DNA from: Pseudomonadota bacterium
GTDB taxonomy: Bacteria > Myxococcota_A > UBA796 > GCA-2862545
Direction of reading: 5' to 3'
DNA length: 64,000 bases
NCBI GenBank assembly: GCA_005776945.1
Contig: SXOB01000011.1
Coordinates: forward strand, 1 to 64,000
How positions within the stretch are numbered: position 1 is the stretch's first letter; the number at the start of each line of letters is the position of its first letter. This document shows, piece after piece, positions 26,598 to 35,500 of the stretch. Made by a program: the position numbers and the translations under genes. The notes beneath the pieces are model-generated. The model made no database searches and was not told the origin of the DNA. It saw only the letters and a list, made by a program, of their open reading frames with translations.

Positions 26598-27184
26598 TAG
26601 AGCTCGCGTTGGCTGACGAGGCGCCCGTTGCGGTAGATGCGCTCGCGTTGGGGCACGCCTTCGGGATCGTAATCGAGCCAGACGCCGTCCTCTTCGCCGA
26701 GGATGTACGAGCCTTCCGTGCGCGTCAGGTTGTCGGACCAGAACGTCCACCGGCCGTTTTCACGCCCCTCGACGAACTCGCCTTCGGAGCGTCGCTCTCC
26801 CGCGATGTTGTAGGACGTCCAGACGCCGTTCTTGACGCCGTGGATGAAGGAGCCCTGCGTCTCTGGTTTGCCGTTGGAGTACCAGTAGAGCCACGCGCCC
26901 ATTCGCGCGCCCTCATTCCAGTTGCCCGACGAGGCGCGAACCTCGTTCGTGTGCCAGCCGATGCTGGGACCGTGGCGAACGAAGCGGCCAGACGGGAGGC
27001 CCTTGTGGCACCAGACCTCCAGGCCCGCGGGAGGAGCTGTTCCTGCTGGGATGGTGCCATCCGGACAGACGAGGTCCGGGTGGGGGGAAACGGGCGCCGC
27101 CGGAGGGGCAGGGGCGGGCGGCTTCTTGCAAGCGCCGGCGGCGATGGCAAAGGCCAGAAGGGCGGGGTAGCTCAGTCGGGCCAA
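26597..27184 (-). CDS. MORN/YwqK-like repeat lipoprotein
   Basis: This 195-aa protein has signal MARLSYPALLAFAIAAGAC, with the lipobox at Cys19 and a Pro/Ala linker after it. From about residue 75 onward come four to five MORN-2-type repeats of about 22 residues (GARMGAWLYWYSNGKPETQG, KNGVWTSYNIAGERRSEG, ENGRWTFWSDN, EEDGVWLDYDPEG). Databases name such proteins YwqK-family antitoxins, but nothing here suggests a toxin partner. The start is a TTG at 27184 with GGAG eight bases upstream. The divergent amidohydrolase starts only 12 bases away, so the two ribosome binding sites nearly overlap. Confidence 0.8.
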   Translation of the reverse strand: MARLSYPALLAFAIAAGACKKPPAPAPPAAPVSPHPDLVCPDGTIPAGTAPPAGLEVWCHKGLPSGRFVRHGPSIGWHTNEVRASSGNWNEGARMGAWLYWYSNGKPETQGSFIHGVKNGVWTSYNIAGERRSEGEFVEGRENGRWTFWSDNLTRTEGSYILGEEDGVWLDYDPEGVPQRERIYRNGRLVSQREL

Positions 27185-27196
27185 GGGGAGCGCTCC

Positions 27197-28612
27197 ATGC
27201 GACGCGTCGTTCGGCTCGGCGCCGCGCTGGGTGGACTTCTAACCTACGAGGCGCAGGCCGGTTCAGTCAAGAGCCTCGCGGATGCCGAGGTGGCCGGGCA
27301 TCGGCCCATCGAAGAGGCCGATCCCGGTGCCGGACCCCCCTTCGTCCTCACGAATGGGCAGATTTGGACGGCCGAAGGCGACGTCTACGAGAATGGGTAC
27401 GTCGTCGTGGTCAACGGCAAGATCATGGCCGTAGGCGAGGGGACGCCGCCAAAGACAGATGCCGCCAAAGTGATCGACCTCAAGGGCCGGATCGTGACGC
27501 CGGGCCTGATCGACACTCACAGCCATCTCGGGGTCTACCCATCGCCGGGCGGCCGGGCGCACTCCGACGGCAACGAGATGACCGCGCCGACGACGCCGGG
27601 CGTCTGGGCGGAACACAGCGTGTGGCCGCAGGACCCGGGTTTTGGGTACGCGCTGGCCGGCGGCGTCACCGCGATGCAGCTGCTGCCAGGCTCCGCCAAC
27701 CTGATCGGCGGGCGCGGTTTCGTCGTCCAAAACGTCCCGGCCCGCGGGGCGCGGGCGATGGCCTTTCCAGGCGCGCCTTCGACCGTGAAGATGGCCTGCG
27801 GCGAGAACCCCACGCGCGTCTACGGCGAGGAACGCAAGTCGGCGCCGATGACGCGGATGGGGAACCTGCGCGGTCAACGCGAGGCCTTCCTCGAAGCACA
27901 GGCCTATGCGGAGAAATGGCGCGCCTACGAGGCCAAGCAGACGCCCCAGCCCCGCAAGGGCCGGGAAGGCGCCCAGCCCGACGCCGGTTCGCCACCCGAG
28001 CGCGACCTCGACAAGGAGACCCTCGTCGGCATTCTCAACGGGAGCTTTCTGCCCCAAGTTCACTGCTACCGGGCCGACGACATGTTGGCCTTCTTGCAGG
28101 TGGCCGACGAATTCGGGTTCAAGGTGCGCTCCTTCCACCATGCCCTGGAGGCCTACAAGATTCGCGACATCCTCGCCGCGCGCGACGTAAGCGTCTCGAC
28201 GTGGGCCGATTGGTGGGGCTTCAAGCTCGAGGCCTGGGACGGCATTCCCGAGAATCTCGCGCTCGTGCACGAGGCCGGGGGCCGCGCCATCGTCCACAGC
28301 GACTCCGCGGTAGGTATCCAGCGGCTCAATCAGGAGGCGGCCAAAGCCTTCGCGACGGGTCTCCGCGCCGGCGTCAAATTGACGCCCGACGACGTTCTGC
28401 GCTGGATCACGATTCATCCGGCCTGGGCGCTTGGTATTGACGACGTGACGGGGTCCATTTCCGCGGGCAAACGCGCGGACCTCGTCGTCTGGCAGGGCGA
28501 CCCGCTGACCTACACTTCGTCGGCCGACCTCGTCTTCGTCAACGGCCGTTTGCGGTATGACCGGAGCCAGCCGGCCCCGCAGTCGGACTACGAGTTGGGG
28601 GTGCGCCCGTGA
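27197..28612 (+). CDS. exported amidohydrolase-family protein
   Basis: This 471-aa protein begins MRRVVRLGAALGGLLTYEAQ, a Sec signal probably cleaved after AQA. The metal-dependent amidohydrolase fold is clear. GRIVTPGLIDTHSHLG carries the HxH pair (His108, His110). KVRSFHHALEAYKIRD, GRAIVHSDSAVGIQRLNQEA and ITIHPAWALGIDDVTGSI-SAGKRADLVVWQGDP complete the barrel and the closing beta-sandwich. Related enzymes include imidazolonepropionase-like periplasmic hydrolases. The substrate is unknown. It is translationally coupled (GTGA) to a second amidohydrolase-like gene. Confidence 0.88.
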   Translation: MRRVVRLGAALGGLLTYEAQAGSVKSLADAEVAGHRPIEEADPGAGPPFVLTNGQIWTAEGDVYENGYVVVVNGKIMAVGEGTPPKTDAAKVIDLKGRIVTPGLIDTHSHLGVYPSPGGRAHSDGNEMTAPTTPGVWAEHSVWPQDPGFGYALAGGVTAMQLLPGSANLIGGRGFVVQNVPARGARAMAFPGAPSTVKMACGENPTRVYGEERKSAPMTRMGNLRGQREAFLEAQAYAEKWRAYEAKQTPQPRKGREGAQPDAGSPPERDLDKETLVGILNGSFLPQVHCYRADDMLAFLQVADEFGFKVRSFHHALEAYKIRDILAARDVSVSTWADWWGFKLEAWDGIPENLALVHEAGGRAIVHSDSAVGIQRLNQEAAKAFATGLRAGVKLTPDDVLRWITIHPAWALGIDDVTGSISAGKRADLVVWQGDPLTYTSSADLVFVNGRLRYDRSQPAPQSDYELGVRP

Positions 28613-29841
28613 TCGCCTGGCTCACCCAACTTGCCATCGCGGCTTGTACGGTCTTTGGACCGGCCACCGTCCACCTCCCGACCGGGGCGGTCTACGGACA
28701 AATGGTGTTGGTCGACAACGGACGCATCGTCCGAGTGGCGGCCAACGAAACGACCGACCCGAAGGGGTGCACCCGTTTCGACACGAGAAACGGCCACCTG
28801 ACAGCCGGAATCATCGAGGTCGGCACCCAGCTTGGCTTGGTGGAGATCGGGCTCGAAACTGCGACCCACGACGACGACGCGGGCGGGGACGCCGTTCGCG
28901 CGGCCATCCGGACGGTGGACGGCTTCAACCCGGACTCGGTTCCGCTGACCGTTGCACGCAAGAACGGCATCACGACAGCGCTCGTCCACCCCACGGGTGG
29001 ACGCATCTCTGGACCAGCGCCGGTCATGAACCTTGGCGTGGGCCCGGTGTCGGCGCTCGTCGTCCGCGAGACCGGCGCGATGGTCGCCAACCTTGGCGGT
29101 AGTTCCAGTGCCCAGGCCCTGCTCGAACTGAGGGAGATCTTCGCGGCGTCACGCGACTTCCGAACGGCGAAGCGTACGGGGCACGAACAGGACCAACTTG
29201 CGGTTTGGGGGGCCGGGGCGAGCGACCTGCGAGCGCTGTTTCCCGTTCTCGACGGGACCGTGCCCCTATGGCTCTCCGCCGATCGACGAAGCGACATCGA
29301 GGCTGTTGTGGCGTTCGCGGCCTCGGAGCGCGTCAAAGTCATCCTCGTTGGCGCGGCGGAAGGCTGGCGGGTCGCTCCTCTGCTCGCCAAGGCCGGCATC
29401 CCTGTCGTCATCGACCCGCTACTTGTCGGCCCGGGTGGTTTTGACCAGACGTCCGCTCGGGCCGACAACGCGGCGCTGTTGATGGCGGCTGGCGTTCCGG
29501 TCGTCTTCTCGACGTTCTCGACCCATCAGGCGCGTACGCTGCCGCAGGTCGCGGCCAACGCCGTGCGCGCGGGCGTGTCCGAGGCGCAGGCCTTGGCGGC
29601 CATCACTTCGACGCCGGCGGTCGTGCTCGGCCTTGGGGACCGGGGCAAGATCGCGACAGGGGCGGTCGCGGACCTCGTGTGGTGGAACCGAAACCCCCTT
29701 GGGGTAGAGGCCGTTCCGCTTGGCGTGTGGATCAACGGTGTGGCACAACCCCTGGAGACGCGCCAGGACGCGCTGCTCAAGCGGTATCGTACGCTGCCTG
29801 GGAATCCGGCGGCGCCGCTGCCCTTGCCCGGCGTCCCTTAG
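28609..29841 (+). CDS. amidohydrolase-like protein lacking the HxH metal motif
   Basis: This 410-aa protein starts at a GTG inside the upstream stop, with a short export or lipoprotein signal MIAWLTQLAIAACTV (Cys13). The overall fold matches the preceding gene: VYGQMVLVDNGRIVRVA, the segment at 67-76, PVVFSTFSTHQ, and ATGAVADLVWWNRNPLGVE with INGVAQPLETR. The metal-ligand segment reads IIEVGTQLG where the neighbour has LIDTHSHLG, so both histidines are replaced (by Gly and Gln). It is probably catalytically inactive, or has changed chemistry, and may form a heteromer with the intact protein. Confidence 0.82.
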   Translation: MIAWLTQLAIAACTVFGPATVHLPTGAVYGQMVLVDNGRIVRVAANETTDPKGCTRFDTRNGHLTAGIIEVGTQLGLVEIGLETATHDDDAGGDAVRAAIRTVDGFNPDSVPLTVARKNGITTALVHPTGGRISGPAPVMNLGVGPVSALVVRETGAMVANLGGSSSAQALLELREIFAASRDFRTAKRTGHEQDQLAVWGAGASDLRALFPVLDGTVPLWLSADRRSDIEAVVAFAASERVKVILVGAAEGWRVAPLLAKAGIPVVIDPLLVGPGGFDQTSARADNAALLMAAGVPVVFSTFSTHQARTLPQVAANAVRAGVSEAQALAAITSTPAVVLGLGDRGKIATGAVADLVWWNRNPLGVEAVPLGVWINGVAQPLETRQDALLKRYRTLPGNPAAPLPLPGVP

Positions 29842-29863
29842 CGAGGGGCGTCGAGGGGCGAGG

Positions 29864-30397
29864 TCATTGCGCGCTGCGGGCCGCTCGCTGGGCCCGGCGT
29901 TGCCGGTCGGCCGTCTCCCGTTCGGTTCCTTTGTAGGGTCGGCGGGTTCGTAGGACCCAATCGGCTCCCGGCCAAGTGACGCACCAATTCTGGTCCTGAT
30001 CGGGACCCATGTGATGGTCGTAGTGCCAGGGCAACCAGCGTCGGCCCCAATCCGGGTCGAGGTGCGCGCGGCGGTGAACGACGTAGTAGCCGATGATGTT
30101 GAGAAGCACGCCGGCGTAGAAGCTCGGGAAGACGAACGCGAGCGGCACGTGCGAAAGGGCGGCGAAGACGAGCGCGGCTGCCTCTTTGCCTTGCGCGTGC
30201 CATGCGAAGACGGGGCGAAGGTAGTCCTCGTCCAACATGTCGTGGCGGCGCGCCGCTTGGTGGTGCTCGTGGAAATGGAAGGACCAGAAGCTGGTCCGGG
30301 ACTTTCCGAGCCCGTGCAATGCGAATCGATGAATCGTCCATTCGCCGACATTGGCGTAAAGAAGGCCGGCCACGAACCCGAGCGCGATCATGGCCAT
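29864..30397 (-). CDS. fatty-acid hydroxylase/sterol desaturase-superfamily di-iron membrane protein
   Basis: This 177-aa membrane protein has His clusters typical of di-iron hydroxylases: HRFALH, then HFHEHH, then HRRAHLD and HYDHH. They are spread between about three hydrophobic stretches (IALGFVAGLLYANVG, ALVFAALSHVPLAFVF, AGVLLNIIGYYVV). Members hydroxylate or desaturate fatty acids, sterols or carotenoids. At 177 residues it is shorter than most sterol desaturases but close to small CrtZ-like forms. The C-terminal tail is Arg/Gln-rich. It lies convergent to the amidohydrolase pair, with 22 bases between the stops. Confidence 0.8.
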   Translation of the reverse strand: MAMIALGFVAGLLYANVGEWTIHRFALHGLGKSRTSFWSFHFHEHHQAARRHDMLDEDYLRPVFAWHAQGKEAAALVFAALSHVPLAFVFPSFYAGVLLNIIGYYVVHRRAHLDPDWGRRWLPWHYDHHMGPDQDQNWCVTWPGADWVLRTRRPYKGTERETADRQRRAQRAARSAQ

Positions 30398-30515
30398 CCC
30401 CTACACGTTGGTCCACCCGGGGGCCACTCAGCGCCGAATGGCCCGATGGGGCCGCGATACGCGCCGCCATGGCCCGTCCGGCGCGACGAAGAGATGTACC
30501 GGATAGCCCGCACGC

Positions 30516-32588
30516 GTGCGCGTCCTCCTGATCCTGCTGGCCGGGTGTACGCCAGCGCGCCGCTGGGAACCGGGTCGCGACGTCGTCCGGCACATTCGCT
30601 TCGAGGGCAACACAGGGCCCATCGGGGGCGACACCGACTACGCGTTGCGCAACGCGCTGGAGCAAGAGGGGACACCCTTTGGGCTGACGGTCTGGCCGTT
30701 GAGCACCCTGGTGCGCCCTCACCCGCTGGAGTTGCCGGCAGCCGAGCGTGACGCAGAGCGCGTTCTGACTTGGTACCGGCACCACGGTTGGTTCGACGCC
30801 CGCTTTGAGGGCTGGGATCGGCGCCAGGTGCGTCGAGCCACTGCGCGCAAGGCCGGGGTCGTCGACGTCGTCGGTCGCGTCGTCCCTGGTCCCCAGTGCG
30901 AGGTGCGGAGCCTCGTGGTGGAAGGGCTGCCCATCGAGTTGCAAGCGATTGGGGGAGCCGTCATTCGCGGAGGTCCGGTCGCTGAGGGGGACGCGTTCTC
31001 GATGGAACTGGCGGAGTTGGCGCGCGCCGAGCTTGAAGGGCGACTCGACGACGCCGGCCGCGCCTTCGCCTCGGTGGAACTCCAGGTCGATGCCTGGCCA
31101 GAGGACGGCGCCGTGGACCTGATCCTGCGCGTCGAGCCGGGTCCGTCGGCTCGGGTGGGCCCCGTCGAGGTGCTTGGCGCCGAACGCGTTCCGGAGGCGG
31201 CGATTCGCGGTGCGCTCGGGATGGAGGAGGGCGACCGTTGGCGGGGGTCCGAGGTGGAGGAGGCTCGCGGCCGCATGTTGGGGATGGGCACGTTTTCGAT
31301 TGCTGAAGTTGTCGAGGACCGAGGGCAGCCGGAGTCAGCGGTCGTTCCCGTCACCGTCAACGTGACGGAAGGACGGTTCAAGCGGCTCCGCCTTGGCGTA
31401 GGTGGGGAGTTCGATGGCGTCCAGGTGACGCCAAGGCTCTCGGCGGGCTTCCGACACAACAACGTCGGCCGTCAGGTCGTCGCCTTCGAGGTCGACACGT
31501 CGGTGGGTCTCGCTGCGGCGTTCTCCGAAGACGGCGTCCAGGGCCTCGCGCCGACCTACAGCGTCGAGGGGCGGGTCGGGTACGACCGCCTCTTCCATCG
31601 CGACCTGCGCCTCGAACTGGTGGGGGGCGTGACGCAAGACGTGGCCACGGGCCTGTTTGCCTACCGTCAACCCGCGGTGGACCTCCGGGCGGCGTACCAG
31701 GCCCACAAGCGGGTCCAACTGCGTCTGGGGCCCCACTACGAGCAGTACCGCTACCTCGTGGACACCCCGGAGCAGCGGTCGGCCGCGCGTCGGTCCTTCG
31801 GGCGCGACTTTCAGAATCCATACCAGCTGTTCGCCCTGGACCAAGGGTTGGACTGGGACCGCCGCGACCACCCGATTCACCCGACGCGCGGCACGTTGTT
31901 CACGCTGGATCTGCGGGAAGCGCTGCCGTTGGCGCCGGTAGACCCGGCCTTCGTCGGCGTTCGTGTCGAGGGGCGCGGCTTCGTGCCCCTTCGAGGGCGG
32001 CGCACCTTTCCGTTCGTGTTGGCATTGGGTGGCACCGCCCACGTCATCGAGGCGTTCGGCGAGCGCGGCGTCCCCTGGCCCGAGCAGGTCTTTCTTGGGG
32101 GCGCGACGTCCATCCGGGGCTTCCGTGGGGACCAAGTGGGTCCGTACGACCTGCTTTGCGCGGAGGATCCGTTTGCGCTGCCTGGCGAGTCCGGTATCCA
32201 GACCTACGCGCTCCCCCACGGTGGCACCTTTGGTGTCGAGGCGACAGCAGAGTTTCGCGCGACGTTCTGGGAGGGTTTTCGGGGCGCCATCTTCACAGAC
32301 GCGGGATTGCTGGCGCCGCGGTGGCAGGGCGTGCAGGCTGACCTGTTTCGGGCGTCGGCCGGGGTGGGCCTGCGCTACGACACGCTCGTCGGCCCCGTCC
32401 GTTTTGACGTCTCTGGACGGCCGCTCTACCCAGAGGACTTCGGTCCTGTCGATGTGATCGACTGCGCCGTAGGCGAAGACCGCCCCCGCGTCTCCGATCT
32501 GTTGTCGACGTTCGACGCGTGGCGTGGGACCGAGGCGCACCCGCCTGTAGCGCTCGTCTTCTTTCTCGCTATTGGCGAGGCGTTGTGA
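30516..32588 (+). CDS. TamA-like Omp85/BamA-family outer-membrane protein
   Basis: This 690-aa protein has N-terminal POTRA domains (about residues 20-290; VRHIRFEGNTGPIGG, CEVRSLVVEGLP, RVGPVEVLGAERVPEAAIR). An Omp85 16-strand barrel follows, with the conserved loop motif FLGGATSIRGFRGDQVGP near residue 530. It should insert or help assemble outer-membrane proteins together with the coupled TamB-like gene. The N-terminus MRVLLILLAGCTPARRW has a lipobox-like LAGC, unusual for this family. The start codon is a GTG without a clear ribosome binding site. The TamB start overlaps its stop (GTGA). Confidence 0.88.
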   Translation: MRVLLILLAGCTPARRWEPGRDVVRHIRFEGNTGPIGGDTDYALRNALEQEGTPFGLTVWPLSTLVRPHPLELPAAERDAERVLTWYRHHGWFDARFEGWDRRQVRRATARKAGVVDVVGRVVPGPQCEVRSLVVEGLPIELQAIGGAVIRGGPVAEGDAFSMELAELARAELEGRLDDAGRAFASVELQVDAWPEDGAVDLILRVEPGPSARVGPVEVLGAERVPEAAIRGALGMEEGDRWRGSEVEEARGRMLGMGTFSIAEVVEDRGQPESAVVPVTVNVTEGRFKRLRLGVGGEFDGVQVTPRLSAGFRHNNVGRQVVAFEVDTSVGLAAAFSEDGVQGLAPTYSVEGRVGYDRLFHRDLRLELVGGVTQDVATGLFAYRQPAVDLRAAYQAHKRVQLRLGPHYEQYRYLVDTPEQRSAARRSFGRDFQNPYQLFALDQGLDWDRRDHPIHPTRGTLFTLDLREALPLAPVDPAFVGVRVEGRGFVPLRGRRTFPFVLALGGTAHVIEAFGERGVPWPEQVFLGGATSIRGFRGDQVGPYDLLCAEDPFALPGESGIQTYALPHGGTFGVEATAEFRATFWEGFRGAIFTDAGLLAPRWQGVQADLFRASAGVGLRYDTLVGPVRFDVSGRPLYPEDFGPVDVIDCAVGEDRPRVSDLLSTFDAWRGTEAHPPVALVFFLAIGEAL

Positions 32589-35500
32589 GGCGGCGGGTCG
32601 CCATCGTCGTCGCAGCGCTTGGCCTGATTGCCGCGGGGGTCGCTGGCTTTGTTGGGAGCCGGTGGGACCTCGTTGGCATCGTGGAAATGGCCCTTGGCCG
32701 TGTTCTCGTGTCGGGGACGGCCGACGTGGCGGCCGCTCGCTGGGTGGAGGGCGGGCTGAGGGTCGAAGGGGTCGTCTTGCGCGACGTGGGCGGGGTTGAA
32801 CGCGTCCGGGTCGGGTGGATTTCCGTCGCGCCAGACTGGAGCGCGTGGGGCCGGGGAGCCCCGGTGCTCGCTCATGTGCGAGCGAACGACGTCCGGGTCG
32901 ACATTTCCAGGGATGACGAGGGCAGGGCGAAGGTCGCTGGGCTCTTCGTGGATCCGGCCGCCTCGGGCGGGAGTGGCGGTGTCGACCTTGGCATTGCCGA
33001 CATCGTCGTCGAAGGCCTCCTCCTAGTCGACGGGACCGAGGCCCCGTGGGGTGAACTGGCGGTGCGCGGCGCGTTGTGGGGGGAGCACGGCAGATGGACG
33101 GCGCCCGTGGAAATCCGGCGGTCGGACGGGCGCGTAGCCGGCGCGGTCACCTACGGCTCCGAGACACTGAGCGTTCGCGCGCTTCGCGGGGAGCTTCCTG
33201 GTGTCGTAGCGTCAGGGGCGCTGGCCTGGGGCGACGTGGTCGGAGGCGCTGTCGCCGTCGACCTCGATTTGGGCGTGCTCAGCGGGGACGCTGGCTGGGT
33301 CGGGGACGTGTCGTTGGCCGTCGAGGCGTCGGGGACACCTCAGGACGTCGGCCTTGTGTGGCGCTTGGCCGGCGACGCCGGCTCCTTGTCGGGCGTGGGT
33401 CGGTGGTCGGGCGCGTCGGCCACAGTGGAGGGCCGTCACCCGCGCATCACGTTGCGAGAGGTGTGGCCAAAGGGTCCGGACGTCGTCGCCGAAGGCACGT
33501 TCACGATGGCGGTGCGCGAAGGTGGCGTCGGATTTACCTGGAACGGCGACACGACAGTCGAGGGCCGCGACCTTCGCGCGGCTTCTGTACGTGGGCGTTG
33601 GGCCGATGGCGCGCTCGACATCGACGGACTCCGCTTTGACGGGGTCGTTGGGCAGGTCGAGGGGACTGGCCGCTGGGCGGACGGCCAGTCGACCTGGCAG
33701 GTACGAGCCGCGCTCGATCCGGCGGCGCTGGAGGCGCTCGGCGCACCCGACCTGGTGGGCGACGGCGTTTTCGGTGGCCAAATCGACGTCGCCTCGGACG
33801 GGGGCGTCGCCGTGGCGGGCCGCCTCGACTGGCGGGGTGGGCAGTGGGGGGGTGTGGACGTCGACCAGTTGGGCATTGGCGTGGACCTCCGGGTGGTCGA
33901 GGGGCGGGTGGATGGCTGGCTCGATCTCGACGCCAGTGGTCTCGCCCTTGGCGACCTGGCCGCGAGCGCCGCCAGCGACGGCCGCATCGAACTGCACGTC
34001 GCGCCCGATCGGATCCGCGCCAAGGGGCGGACGGTGGTGACGGAGATGGAGGCTGGCGGGGTGAGCTTCGAGCGTGCCGATGTCGGTTGGTCGTTCGACC
34101 GCAACGGCGAGACCAAGGTGGCGTTCGGGGGGGTCGACCTGGGCGCCGGAACGGCGCTCGGCCAGGCCTTGGACGGCGGACGCATCGCGTGGTTCGTAGG
34201 GCCCGAACAGACGACGGTCACCGGTGAAATCACCAGCTACGGCGACCCTTGGCTGTTCATAGACGGTCGCCGAGACGCCGCGAGCCGCTGGCTCGTTCGG
34301 GACCTGCGATTCCTTCCCAGCCGCCGAGTGTCGTGGGCGCTGAAGCGTCCTGCGTCCTGGACCGAGGTGCCCGGCGGGGTCGCCGACGTCGACCTCGCGT
34401 TGACCGGGCCCGTCGGGGACATCGCCGTGACCGGAACGATGGGGTCACAGGGCCCTCTTTCGGGGCGCGTCCGGGTGACGGGTCTGCTTTTGGACGTCGC
34501 GTCCGAGCTGGATCCCGACCGCTTCGACGGCCTTTCGGGCACCCTCGATCTCGATCTGGACGCGTCGGGCATGGCCGAGGCGCCTGACGTCGCGGTCGTC
34601 GTCACGCTCCGCAAGGCGTGGTGGCCGGACCGGGTGCGTTGGTTGGATGTGGACGGGACCGTGGCCTGGCGGGACGGGCAATTGCGGCCCGACCTGCACC
34701 TTGGCATTGCCGACGTCCCGTTGGCCCACATCGGCGGCGAATTGGCGCTCGCCGGATCCTGGCTGGCACCGGTCGTTCCGCCGAACGGTTCCTTGGGCCT
34801 TTGGTGCGACCTGCTTGCGGGGTCCATCGACCGCTTGGTCCACGCCTTCCCGGCCCTCGATGGGCTGCCAAAGGGCGACGCGAGCGCCCGCATCCGCCTT
34901 GACGGACGGCGGGATGCGCCTCGATTGTCCGTCGATGGCGTGGCCGTGGGGCCGGTGGCCGGCTGGCGTGACCCTGGCCGCATCGAGGTCGCGCTGGCGT
35001 GGCAGGAGGGCCATTGGTCCGGGGCCGTGGACCTGCGGGAGGGCCTTGCGACGCGCGCGTGGTGGAATGGAACGGCTCGGCAGGCGATGCCAGAATCGAG
35101 CGAGCCTCCGTCCATCACGGACCTCGATATCGAGGGCGATTTGCGCGGTGTGCCCGTGTCCCGGCTCGCCGCGCTCGCGGGGTGGCCGATGGCCGTGGAC
35201 GGAGACCTGCGTGGAGAGGTGGCCGTTCGGGGGAGCCTCGACGCGCCCCTGCTGTCGGGTGACCTCGTGTGGGCGGACGGGCGGCTCGGCGAGGCCGACG
35301 TTCTGGCGTTGCGAACCACGTGGCGGCCGCTTGCGGACGGGGGTGTTTCTGTCTTCGTCGACGGCGACGTCGGGGTGGGCCATTTTGCGGCGACGGGCAC
35401 GATTCCCCATCCGGTGACCGGCGCAGGGCCCTGGGGCCTGGAGGTGACGGGGACCGAGCTGCCCTTGGGCGTCGTCGTTGCCGCTTGGCCCGACGTCCGG

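Noticed and set aside
26597-27184. YwqK name suggesting an antitoxin
   Set aside because: The protein is a lipoprotein with MORN-like repeats. No toxin gene is beside it; the name is historical.
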